From positions 16,555 to 80,554 of the forward strand of contig JBQTJX010000025.1 in assembly GCA_052386675.1 (NCBI GenBank): a stretch of DNA of 64,000 bases, read 5' to 3'. This document shows, one piece after another, positions 56,686 to 63,788 of this stretch (positions within the stretch are counted from its first letter, which is position 1; each line of letters opens with the position of its first letter). This DNA comes from RBG-16-66-20 sp052386675 (lineage in GTDB: Bacteria > Pseudomonadota > Gammaproteobacteria > Burkholderiales > SG8-39). The notes under the pieces were generated by a model, which made no database searches, was not told the DNA's origin, and saw only the letters and a list, made by a program, of their open reading frames with translations. The position numbers and the translations under genes were made by a program.

Positions 56686-57165
56686 CTAAAACACGCCCAT
56701 CGCCAGTCCGGCGGCGAACGCGGCGCCCAGCTCCTCGCAGGCCTGCAGTTTTTCCGGTGTCAGTTCCTTCACCACCACCACCGGTTCGACTTTCTTCTCC
56801 AGCCGCAGTCCGGTGACGATGCGTTCCACCGAACTTGCCGCGCCGCTGCCGTCCTGCCCGGCGCCGACGAACAGCGCCCAGGGCCGTCCGTTCACCTTCC
56901 CTTCGCAGGCATAGAACACCCGCTCCAGGAAGTCCTTCATCATTCCCGACATGTAGCCGAAGTTCTCCGGCGTGCCGAGGATCAGGCCGTCGGCGGCGAG
57001 CAGGTCCTCCGGCCCGGCGTCCGCACAGCGCTTCATGACCACGTCGACGCCGCCTTCGGCGCGCGCACCTCGGGCGACCGCCTCCGCCATCTGCGCGGTC
57101 TTCACACCGCCGGTGTGGTAGACGATGAGCAATGTCTTCATGTTCTCCACGGGATTATCGGCCAT
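56686..57165 (-). CDS. Flavodoxin family protein / NADPH-dependent FMN reductase-like
   Basis: A 159-aa FMN-binding protein; ATG 57141 (MKTLLIVYHTGGVKTAQMAEAV) may be the true start, giving 151 aa. The phosphate-binding loop is VYHTGGVKTAQ, and GTPENFGYMSGMMKDFLER is the WrbA/FldA-type isoalloxazine loop. Function is a quinone or FMN reductase or an electron carrier. It is divergent from the toxin-antitoxin operon, and the TGATAC repeat lies between them. Confidence 0.88.
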   Translation of the reverse strand: MADNPVENMKTLLIVYHTGGVKTAQMAEAVARGARAEGGVDVVMKRCADAGPEDLLAADGLILGTPENFGYMSGMMKDFLERVFYACEGKVNGRPWALFVGAGQDGSGAASSVERIVTGLRLEKKVEPVVVVKELTPEKLQACEELGAAFAAGLAMGVF

Positions 57166-57177
57166 CGGCCGCTCCGG

Positions 57178-57194
57178 TGATACGATGTTGATAC
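57178..57194. promoter_or_regulatory. TGATAC direct repeat, candidate antitoxin operator
   Basis: TGATAC-GATGT-TGATAC: two copies 11 bp apart, about one helical turn, in the 48-bp gap before the RHH antitoxin gene. Direct repeats with this spacing are usual for ribbon-helix-helix repressors, which control their own operons. Confidence 0.5.
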
Positions 57195-57213
57195 CTGAGC
57201 GGCGGAGTCCGGC

Positions 57214-57495
57214 ATGTCCACGTCCATCAAGCTACCCGAGGACCTGAAGCAGCGCATTGCGCGCGTCGTGAAGGGTACCGAGCAGAGCGCGCATGCGTTC
57301 ATGGTTGAGGCGATCCGGGCCGAGACTGAACGCGCGGAGAGGCGGCGCCGGTTTCATGCCGATGCCCTCGCGGCGGGCGCCAGCTTCCATCGGACCGGAC
57401 TCGGATACGCCCTTTCCGACGTCGCGGCCCACTACAGGGCCAGGCTGCAGGGGCGCAAGCTACGCAAGCCCAAGCCGAAGCTGTGGCCACGGTAG
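57214..57495 (+). CDS. Ribbon-helix-helix (CopG/ParD-type) antitoxin
   Basis: A 93-aa antitoxin and autorepressor. The N-terminal RHH DNA-binding motif is STSIKLPEDLKQRIARVVKGTEQSAHAFMVEAIRAETERAE; the basic, flexible C-terminus (LQGRKLRKPKPKLWPR) would wrap the toxin. GGAG lies 6-7 nt before the ATG. It overlaps the toxin gene by 13 bp, the standard type II layout. Confidence 0.9.
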   Translation: MSTSIKLPEDLKQRIARVVKGTEQSAHAFMVEAIRAETERAERRRRFHADALAAGASFHRTGLGYALSDVAAHYRARLQGRKLRKPKPKLWPR

Positions 57496-57791
57496 TCGTC
57501 ACGCCCGAGGCGGAAGCCGACCTCGGGCGACTGGCGGAGTTCCTGCTCAAGAGCGCACCGGAAGCGGCGCTGGATACATTTGATCTCGTCATCGGCGCGC
57601 TGCGGGTGCTCGAAGCCCATCCCCTGATCGGTCGGCCGGCCGACGACGGCTTGCGGGAGCTGCTGATCTCGCGCGGCAAGTCCGGCTATATCGCGCTGTA
57701 CGAATTCCATGCCGGAGCCGACCGGGTGCTGGTACTCGCCGTCCGACATCAGCGCGAGGCCGGATACGTGGACCGCGACCAGGCAGACTGA
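57483..57791 (+). CDS. RelE/ParE family toxin
   Basis: A 102-aa type II toxin. ParE-like pattern: VVTPEAEADLGRLAEFLLKSAPEAALDTFDLVIGALRVLEAHPLIGRPADDGLRELLISRGKSGYIALYEFHAGADRVLVLAVRHQREAGY. The GRP and RHQREAGY motifs are typical. Whether it acts on gyrase (ParE) or on ribosome-bound mRNA (RelE) is not decided by sequence. The GTG start lies inside the antitoxin gene. Three tandem GCGTCAG copies follow the stop. Confidence 0.9.
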   Translation: MATVVVTPEAEADLGRLAEFLLKSAPEAALDTFDLVIGALRVLEAHPLIGRPADDGLRELLISRGKSGYIALYEFHAGADRVLVLAVRHQREAGYVDRDQAD

Positions 57792-57794
57792 GCC

Positions 57795-57815
57795 GCGTCA
57801 GGCGTCAGGCGTCAG
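57795..57815. repeat. GCGTCAG x3 tandem repeat
   Basis: Three perfect head-to-tail 7-mers between the toxin gene and the 3' end of mtfA. Short tandem repeats of this kind can vary in copy number. Confidence 0.85.
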
Positions 57816-57823
57816 TGCAGTGC

Positions 57824-58597
57824 CTACGCCCTTAGCCTCCGGGCAGGATCCTGCCGGTAGAACCCTTTGAACAGCTCGTACAGCGCGGGCGACGCGCCCT
57901 TCAGCGCGTTAGGCGTCTCGAAGAACGCCTCGCTCGCCACCGCAAAGAACTCCGCTTCCTCCTCTGCGGCGTAGGGATCGAGGACGGTTTCCTCGCCAGC
58001 CTCCACCGCGTGGCAGAAGCGGTCGAACTCGGCGTCGAACACCTCGATCCATCGCTCGCGCGCCTGCTTGGTGGCCAGCGGCGGCACGCCGTCGGCCTCG
58101 CCGTCCATCATGTCCAGCTTGTGCGCAAACTCGTGGATGACGACATTCGCCCCGCCTTCGGCCACCGAGCCGGCATCGTCCAGCGCTTCCCATGACAGCA
58201 CGATCGGGCCGCCGGGCCAGGACTCGCCCGCCAGTTCGTCGTCCCACTCGTGCACCACGCCGTCCTCGCCGACGCGCGAGCGCTTCACGTGGAAATCCGA
58301 CGGGTGAACGATGATGCCCACCCAGCCTTCGTAGGCGTCGAGGCCCAGCTCCAGCACCGGCAGGCAGGCCTGCAGCGCGATCTCGACGCGGTCGTCCTCC
58401 GAAAGTTCCAGTCCCCGCACCGGCGTGAACTCCTTCTCGGCGAGGAAGATGACCGCCATGTCCTTCAGGCGCTGCGCCTCGGCTTGAGACAAACCGGCGA
58501 GGAACGGCAAGTGGCGGCGCGCGCGCGCCCACGTGCGCCCGTCTATGCTGTGTCGCGCGAGAACGCGCTTCCTGTACAGGCTCTTCAACCAACCCAT
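57824..58597 (-). CDS. mtfA: Zinc-dependent peptidase MtfA (M90 family)
   Basis: A 257-aa cytoplasmic metalloprotein. E. coli MtfA binds the repressor Mlc and modulates glucose PTS expression; the metallopeptidase site is H155-E156-x2-H159 in HEFAHKLD. An acidic C-terminal stretch (LDPYAAEEEAEFFAVASEAFF) supplies further ligand candidates. From ATG 58597 it is head-to-head with relA, 16 bp between starts. A minus-strand TATTGT ends 6 nt upstream. There is no PTS operon in the window, so the role here is inferred from the family. Confidence 0.93.
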   Translation of the reverse strand: MGWLKSLYRKRVLARHSIDGRTWARARRHLPFLAGLSQAEAQRLKDMAVIFLAEKEFTPVRGLELSEDDRVEIALQACLPVLELGLDAYEGWVGIIVHPSDFHVKRSRVGEDGVVHEWDDELAGESWPGGPIVLSWEALDDAGSVAEGGANVVIHEFAHKLDMMDGEADGVPPLATKQARERWIEVFDAEFDRFCHAVEAGEETVLDPYAAEEEAEFFAVASEAFFETPNALKGASPALYELFKGFYRQDPARRLRA

Positions 58598-58602
58598 CGC
58601 CG

Positions 58603-58609
58603 TACAATA
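58603..58609. promoter_or_regulatory. Shared -10-like element between mtfA and relA
   Basis: TACAATA reads as TACAAT on the plus strand, 5 nt before the relA ATG (58614). It reads as TATTGT on the minus strand, 6 nt before the mtfA ATG (58597). The two share five bases. Confidence 0.45.
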
Positions 58610-58613
58610 CCGC

Positions 58614-60797
58614 ATGGTTTCCGTCGTACAACTCCATCCGCAGTCGGCCGCGGCGGCGCTGGAACCCCTCGCCGAGGGACTGTCCGGCGCGGACCGCGCG
58701 CTGGTCGCGCGCGCGCTCGAATTCGCCGAGCCGCTCTACGCCGGGCAGGCGCTGTCCACCGGCGAGCCTGTGTGGCCGCACGCGCTGGGACTGGGTGCGG
58801 GCCTTGCCGCCATCGGCCTCGACCCTGCGGCACGCGCAGCGGGCGTGCTGTTTGCCGCGCCCAAGCAACTGGGCGGCATCGACAAGCTGCAGGAGGCTTT
58901 CGGCGAGGAAATCGCATCGCTCGCCGCCGGCGTGGAGAAGCTCTACCAGCTGCGCACCGTCACCCGCGCCACCGCAGAGCAGCAGAACGAGATCCTGCGC
59001 AAGATGGTGCTGGGCATGGTGGAGGACATCCGCGTCGTGCTGATCAGGATGGCCTCGCGCACGCAGACGCTGCGCTGGATGGCGAAGAACGCGGTGCCGG
59101 AGCGGGCGGCCTACGCGCGCGAAACGCTGGACATCTACTCGCCGCTGGCCAACCGGCTGGGCGTATGGCAGCTGAAGTGGGAGCTGGAGGACCTGTCGTT
59201 CCGGTTCCTCGAGCCCGAGCTGTACAAGAAGATCGCGCAGATGCTCGATGAGCGGCGCGTCGAGCGCGAGCACTACATCGCCGACGCCATGGCGCTGATG
59301 TCGCGCGAGCTCGCCGCCGCCGGCGTCACCGCGGAGGTCGCCGGCCGGCCGAAGCACATCTACTCCATCTGGAACAAGATGCGCGCCAAGAGCCTCGACT
59401 TCTCCGAGGTCTACGACGTGCGCGCGCTGCGGGTGATCGTGCCCGACCTGAAGGACTGCTACACCGCGCTCGGCGTGGCGCACAACCTGTGGCAGCCGAT
59501 CCCGAAGGAGTTCGACGACTACATCTCGCGTCCGAAGGGCAACCTTTACCAGTCGCTGCACACCGCGGTGCTGGGGCCGGGCGGGCGCACGCTGGAGGTC
59601 CAGATCCGCACCGAGGAGATGCACCGGCACGCGGAGTTCGGCGTCGCCGCGCACTGGCGCTACAAGGAAGGCAGCGGCCAGCGCCGCATCGGCCGCAGCG
59701 AGGCGGCGTTCGACGAGAAGATCGCCTGGCTGCGCCAGCTGCTCGCCTGGCGCGACGAAGTCGCCGAAGGCGCAAGCTGGGCCGAGAGGACGCGCAAGGC
59801 TGCGCTGGACGACACCATCTACGTCCTTACCCCGCAAGGCAAGGTGGTAGACCTGCCCGCGGGCTCGACGCCGCTCGATTTCGCCTACGCGCTGCATACC
59901 GACCTTGGCCACCGCTGCCGGGGCGCGAAGGTGGACGGTCACATGGTGACGCTCGACACGCCGCTCGCCAGCGGCCAGCGGGTGGAAATCGTCGTCGCCA
60001 AGTCCGGCGGGCCCTCGCGCGACTGGCTCAATCCGGAACTGGGCTTCCTGCGCAGCAGCCGCGCGCGCGGCAAGCTGCGGCAGTGGTTCAACGCGCAGGC
60101 GCTGGCGGAAACCATCGCGCAGGGCCGCGCCATGGTGGAGAAGGAGCAAAAGCGCGAGAAGGCGCAGCAGGCGGGCCTTGAGGACCTGGGGCGCAAGCTG
60201 GGCTTCGCGAAGCCGGACGAACTGTTCGCCGCGGTGGCGCGTGACGAGGTCAACCTGCGCCAGTTGCAGACTGCGCTGCGGGAGATGAAGGGCACCGCGC
60301 CGGCGCCCGCGGTCGCGCCCGCTGCGGCCCCGAGGAAAGTGAAGGCGGCCGCCGAGGGCGGCGTGCTGGTGGTTGGCGTGGACCGCCTGATGACCCAGCT
60401 CGCTCGCTGCTGCAAGCCGGTGCCGCCGGACCCGGTGCGCGGCTTCATCACGCGCGGCAAGGGCGTCTCCATCCACCGCGAGGATTGCGCGAGCTTCCGG
60501 CGACTTGCGGAGCGCGGCCCGGAGCGCCAGATCGAGGTGCAGTGGGGAAGGCCCACAGCCGGCAGCGCATACGCGGTGGACGTGCTGGTCACGGCCTCGG
60601 ACCGGCGTGGTCTGCTGCGCGACGTTGGCGAGGCGCTGGCGCGAGAGAAGATCAACGTCACCTCGGTGCGTACCCAGAGCCGCGACGACATCGCCTACAT
60701 GCGCTTCAGCTTCGAGGTCTCGGACACCGCGCACCTGAGGCGCGCGCTGGCCACTGTCAAGCAGCTGCGCGGCGTAATCCGTGTTGCGCGTGGGTAG
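58614..60797 (+). CDS. relA: GTP diphosphokinase RelA (synthetase-only)
   Basis: Stringent-response (p)ppGpp synthetase, 727 aa. The N-terminal hydrolase domain is degenerate: the catalytic HD is replaced (GVLFAAPKQ in place of the HDxxED stretch), as in E. coli RelA. The synthetase core follows (GRPKHIYSIWNKM, EVYDVRALRVIV, SRPKGNLYQSLHTAVLG, VQIRTEEMHRHAEFGVAAHW). Then come TGS (IYVLTPQGKVVDLPAGSTPLDFAYALHTDLGH), a zinc-finger-like CC (LARCCKPVPPD) and C-terminal ACT. A bifunctional SpoT must lie elsewhere. A leaderless start is suggested by TACAAT 5 nt upstream. Confidence 0.95.
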   Translation: MVSVVQLHPQSAAAALEPLAEGLSGADRALVARALEFAEPLYAGQALSTGEPVWPHALGLGAGLAAIGLDPAARAAGVLFAAPKQLGGIDKLQEAFGEEIASLAAGVEKLYQLRTVTRATAEQQNEILRKMVLGMVEDIRVVLIRMASRTQTLRWMAKNAVPERAAYARETLDIYSPLANRLGVWQLKWELEDLSFRFLEPELYKKIAQMLDERRVEREHYIADAMALMSRELAAAGVTAEVAGRPKHIYSIWNKMRAKSLDFSEVYDVRALRVIVPDLKDCYTALGVAHNLWQPIPKEFDDYISRPKGNLYQSLHTAVLGPGGRTLEVQIRTEEMHRHAEFGVAAHWRYKEGSGQRRIGRSEAAFDEKIAWLRQLLAWRDEVAEGASWAERTRKAALDDTIYVLTPQGKVVDLPAGSTPLDFAYALHTDLGHRCRGAKVDGHMVTLDTPLASGQRVEIVVAKSGGPSRDWLNPELGFLRSSRARGKLRQWFNAQALAETIAQGRAMVEKEQKREKAQQAGLEDLGRKLGFAKPDELFAAVARDEVNLRQLQTALREMKGTAPAPAVAPAAAPRKVKAAAEGGVLVVGVDRLMTQLARCCKPVPPDPVRGFITRGKGVSIHREDCASFRRLAERGPERQIEVQWGRPTAGSAYAVDVLVTASDRRGLLRDVGEALAREKINVTSVRTQSRDDIAYMRFSFEVSDTAHLRRALATVKQLRGVIRVARG

Positions 60798-60823
60798 GTC
60801 GCGAAAATCGCTGGTTTTTGCGG

Positions 60824-60829
60824 TAAAAT
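60824..60829 (+). promoter_or_regulatory. Candidate -10 box for tRNA-Val
   Basis: TAAAAT in GCGGTAAAATCCGC, 14 nt before the tRNA 5' end. No clear -35. Confidence 0.35.
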
Positions 60830-60843
60830 CCGCCCCTTTCAGC

Positions 60844-60920
60844 AGGCGCGTAGCTCAGCTGGTTAGAGCACTACCTTGACATGGTAGGGGTCGTTGGTTC
60901 GAGTCCAATCGCGCCTACCA
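60844..60920 (+). tRNA. tRNA-Val (GAC anticodon)
   Basis: A 77-nt cloverleaf with encoded CCA. The acceptor stem AGGCGCG pairs with CGCGCCT. D-arm region TAGCTCAGCTGGTTAGAGCA, anticodon stem CTACC/GGTAG with loop TTGACAT (anticodon GAC at 60878-60880), and T-arm GTTGG-TTCGAGT-CCAAT. The thrS start follows only 15-18 nt after the CCA, so the tRNA is probably cut from the thrS mRNA. Confidence 0.96.
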
Positions 60921-60937
60921 ACTCTGTGGCTTCCTTG

Positions 60938-62836
60938 GTGAACATCAAACTGCCCGACGGCACGGTGAAGGGCTTTCCCGGCCCTGTCACCGTCGCCGAG
61001 GTGGCCATGGCCATCGGCGCCGGGCTGGCCAAGGCCGCGCTCGCCGGCAAGGTCGACGGCAAGCTGGTCGATACCAGCTACCGGATCGAGTCCGACGCCG
61101 AGCTCGCCATCGTCACGCCCAAGAGTCCCGAGGCCCTGGACATCCTGCGCCATTCCACCTCGCACCTGATGGCGCAGGCGGTGCAGGAACTGTTCCCCGG
61201 CGCGCAGGTCACCATCGGTCCGGTGATCGAGAACGGGTTCTACTACGATTTTTCGTACCAGCGTTCCTTCACGCCGGAGGACCTGGCCGCGATCGAGAAG
61301 AAGATGGCCGAGATCGTGAAACGCGACCTGCCAGTGCAGCGCAAGGAAATGCCGCGCGACGCGGCGGTCGAGTTCTTCAAGTCCATCGGCGAGAAATACA
61401 AGGCGGAGATCATCGCCTCGATCCCTTCCAACGAGCCGATTTCGCTCTACGGCCAGGGCAACTGGATCGACCTGTGCCGGGGCCCGCACGTGCCCTCCAC
61501 CGGCAAGCTGAAGGTGTTCAAGCTGATGCGGGTCGCGGGCGCCTACTGGCGCGGCGATTCGAAGAACGAGATGCTCCAGCGCATCTACGGCACCGCCTGG
61601 GCGACCAGGGAGGAGCAGGACGCCTACCTGAAGATGCTGGAGGAGGCCGACAAGCGCGACCACCGGCGCCTGGGCGCCCAGCTCGACCTGTTCCACATGG
61701 AAGAGGCGGCACCGGGGATGGTGTTCTGGCACCCCAAGGGCTGGACGCTGTGGCAGCAGGTCGAGCAATACATGCGCCGGGTGTACCTGGAGAACGGCTA
61801 CCTGGAGGTGCGCGGGCCCATGGTGCTGCCGCGCAGCCTGTGGGAGACCACCGGACACTGGGAGAACTACCGGGAGAACATGTTCGTCACCGAATCGGAG
61901 AAGCGTGACTACGCGTTGAAGCCGATGAACTGCCCGGGCCACATCCTGATCTTCAACAAGGGCACCAAGAGCTACCGCGACCTGCCGCTGCGCTACGGGG
62001 AGTTCGGCTCCTGTCACCGCAACGAGCCCTCGGGGGCGCTGCACGGGCTGTTGCGGGCGCGCGGCTTCACCCAGGACGACGGCCACATTTTCTGCACCGA
62101 GGACCAGATCCTGACCGAGTGCGTCACCTACACCGCGTTGCTGCAGAAGGTCTATGCCCACTTCGGCTTCAGCGACATCATCTACAAGGTGGCGACGCGG
62201 CCGGAGAAGCGCATCGGCACGGACGAGGCCTGGGACAAGTCCGAGTACGCCCTGATCGAGTCGCTGAAGCGCTCCGGGGTCCGGTTCGAGCTATCTCCGG
62301 GGGAGGGGGCGTTCTACGGCCCCAAGATCGAGTATTCGCTCAAGGACGCGATCGGCCGTGTCTGGCAGTGCGGCACCATGCAGGTGGACTTCAACCTGAC
62401 CGCCCGCCTCGGTGCCGAGTATGTGGCTGCGGACAATACCCGCCAGACCCCCGTGATGCTGCACCGCGCGACCATCGGGTCCATGGAGCGTTTCCTGGGG
62501 ATCCTTATCGAGCATTTCGGCGGCGCCTTCCCGCTCTGGCTGGCCCCGGCGCAGGTGGTGGTTCTGAATGTGTCCGAGCACCAGGCGGACTACGCTGAAA
62601 GTGTGGCGAAAGCGCTACGGGAAGCCGGTTTCCGGACTGCCGCAGATTTGCGAAACGAGAAGATTTCCTATAAAATCCGGGAACATAGCCTGCAAAAGCT
62701 GCCCTACCAGCTGGTGGTCGGCGACAAAGAAAAACAGGCGGGAAGCGTGGCCGTGCGTACGCGCAGCGGTGAGGACCTCGGGGCGATGCCCCTGGCGGAC
62801 TTCATCCGGCGCCTCGAAACCGAGGTGGGTGCGTAA
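60938..62836 (+). CDS. thrS: Threonine--tRNA ligase
   Basis: Class II threonyl-tRNA synthetase, 632 aa. TGS domain (NIKLPDGTVKGFPGPVTVAEVA), editing domain with HSTSHLMAQAV and the SAD region, catalytic core with motif 2 and zinc ligands in MNCPGH and related His, then the anticodon domain from about WLAPAQVVVLNVSE. The start is GTG 60938 or TTG 60935 (MVNIKLPDG, as in Burkholderia); no Shine-Dalgarno sequence precedes either. It is directly downstream of tRNA-Val and upstream of infC, the conserved thrS-infC-rpmI-rplT order. Confidence 0.97.
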   Translation: MNIKLPDGTVKGFPGPVTVAEVAMAIGAGLAKAALAGKVDGKLVDTSYRIESDAELAIVTPKSPEALDILRHSTSHLMAQAVQELFPGAQVTIGPVIENGFYYDFSYQRSFTPEDLAAIEKKMAEIVKRDLPVQRKEMPRDAAVEFFKSIGEKYKAEIIASIPSNEPISLYGQGNWIDLCRGPHVPSTGKLKVFKLMRVAGAYWRGDSKNEMLQRIYGTAWATREEQDAYLKMLEEADKRDHRRLGAQLDLFHMEEAAPGMVFWHPKGWTLWQQVEQYMRRVYLENGYLEVRGPMVLPRSLWETTGHWENYRENMFVTESEKRDYALKPMNCPGHILIFNKGTKSYRDLPLRYGEFGSCHRNEPSGALHGLLRARGFTQDDGHIFCTEDQILTECVTYTALLQKVYAHFGFSDIIYKVATRPEKRIGTDEAWDKSEYALIESLKRSGVRFELSPGEGAFYGPKIEYSLKDAIGRVWQCGTMQVDFNLTARLGAEYVAADNTRQTPVMLHRATIGSMERFLGILIEHFGGAFPLWLAPAQVVVLNVSEHQADYAESVAKALREAGFRTAADLRNEKISYKIREHSLQKLPYQLVVGDKEKQAGSVAVRTRSGEDLGAMPLADFIRRLETEVGA

Positions 62837-62865
62837 CAGCACGGCCGCATTTTTTTGACCAGAAC

Positions 62866-62871
62866 AAGGAG
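62866..62871 (+). promoter_or_regulatory. Ribosome-binding site that fixes the infC ATC start
   Basis: AAGGAG, nine nucleotides before ATC 62881. No ATG, GTG or TTG lies in frame near it, which leaves ATC as the start. Confidence 0.85.
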
Positions 62872-62880
62872 TTTTCACCC

Positions 62881-63483
62881 ATCGCACTCGAGAGATCGCA
62901 ACGCATCAACGGGGAAATCACCGCGCCGCAGGTTCGGCTGGTAGGGGACGACGCAGAGCAGCTGGGCATCGTGGCCATCGCCGACGCGCTGAAGCTGGCC
63001 GAAGAGCGCAACGTGGACCTGGTCGAGATCGCGCCATTGGCGGTGCCGCCGGTCTGCAAGCTCATGGACTACGGCAAGTTCCGCTACCGCGAGCAGAAAA
63101 AGGCCCACGAGGCGAAGCTCAAGCAGAAGCAGATCCAGGTCAAGGAAATCAAGTTCCGGCCCGGCACCGACGAGGGCGACTACAAGATCAAGCTCGGCAA
63201 GCTCATCCAGTTCCTCGAGGCGGGCGACAAGGCGAAAGTGACGCTGCGCTTCCGCGGCCGCGAGATGGCGCACAAGGAATTCGGCGAGCGCCTGCTCGAG
63301 CGGGTGAGAAAGGACCTGGATGCCGTCGGCCTGGTGGAGCAGTTCCCGAAGCTCGAGGGCCGGCAGATGGTGATGGTGCTGGCGCCGAAGAAGAAGGCGC
63401 CCGCGCCGAAGGGAAAGCCGAAGGAAGTCAAGGAGCTGAAGGAAGCAAGGGCCGCAGCAGCGCCCAAGCGCCAGGCGGCATAG
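62881..63483 (+). CDS. infC: Translation initiation factor IF-3, ATC start codon
   Basis: IF-3 binds the 30S subunit and proofreads start codons; 200 aa. The N-domain starts RSQRINGEITAPQVRLVGDDAEQLGIV and leads through NVDLVEIAPLAVPPVCKLMDYGKFRYREQKK to the C-domain IKFRPGTDEGDYKIK and KVTLRFRGREMAHKEFG. A Lys/Ala-rich tail of about 30 residues is longer than in E. coli. The ATC start means IF-3 itself limits its translation, as shown for the AUU of E. coli infC. A finder that demands ATG would begin 30 codons late. Confidence 0.95.
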   Translation: MALERSQRINGEITAPQVRLVGDDAEQLGIVAIADALKLAEERNVDLVEIAPLAVPPVCKLMDYGKFRYREQKKAHEAKLKQKQIQVKEIKFRPGTDEGDYKIKLGKLIQFLEAGDKAKVTLRFRGREMAHKEFGERLLERVRKDLDAVGLVEQFPKLEGRQMVMVLAPKKKAPAPKGKPKEVKELKEARAAAAPKRQAA

Positions 63484-63518
63484 CAGTTACCACAAGTGAC
63501 GGCCGTGGCCGTTGAAGC

Positions 63519-63538
63519 GTCCCCGCACAGGCGGGGAC
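63519..63538 (+). other. Hairpin in the infC-rpmI gap
   Basis: GTCCCCGC and GCGGGGAC form an 8-bp GC-rich stem with an ACAG loop, 40 nt before the rpmI start. No T-tract follows. It may be part of an L20 autoregulatory structure in the rpmI leader, or an attenuating hairpin; neither is proven. Confidence 0.5.
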
Positions 63539-63577
63539 CGCCCGGCGTCAAGCTAGAAGAGAAGGAGTTCGTTCGTC

Positions 63578-63778
63578 ATGCCGAAGATGAAGTCCAAGCG
63601 CGGCGCCGCGAAGCGTTTCCGCGTGCGCGGCAGCGGCAGCATCAAGCGCGCCGGCGCCTACAAGCGCCACATCCTCACCAAGAAGACCACCAAGCGCAAG
63701 CGCCAGATGCGCCGCAGGAGCGGGGTGGACCACTCCAACACGGCCGCCATCCGCGCGATGCTGCCGTACTCGTCCTAG
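63578..63778 (+). CDS. rpmI: 50S ribosomal protein L35 (bL35)
   Basis: A 66-aa ribosomal protein: MPKMKSKRGAAKRFRVRGSG, then KRHILTKKTTKRKRQMRRRS and the conserved C-terminal end. AGAAGGAG precedes the ATG. It lies between infC and rplT in the standard IF3-L35-L20 operon, usually repressed by L20. Confidence 0.97.
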   Translation: MPKMKSKRGAAKRFRVRGSGSIKRAGAYKRHILTKKTTKRKRQMRRRSGVDHSNTAAIRAMLPYSS

Positions 63779-63788
63779 GGAGCGCGCC

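Noticed and set aside
57909..60734. A 941-codon open frame opposite relA and through mtfA
   Set aside because: It runs antisense through an intact relA, shares no domain pattern and is Arg/His/Ala-rich; a GC-driven shadow.
62837..62860. T7 run after thrS as a terminator
   Set aside because: No stable stem precedes the T-run, and infC 25 nt downstream belongs to the same conserved operon.
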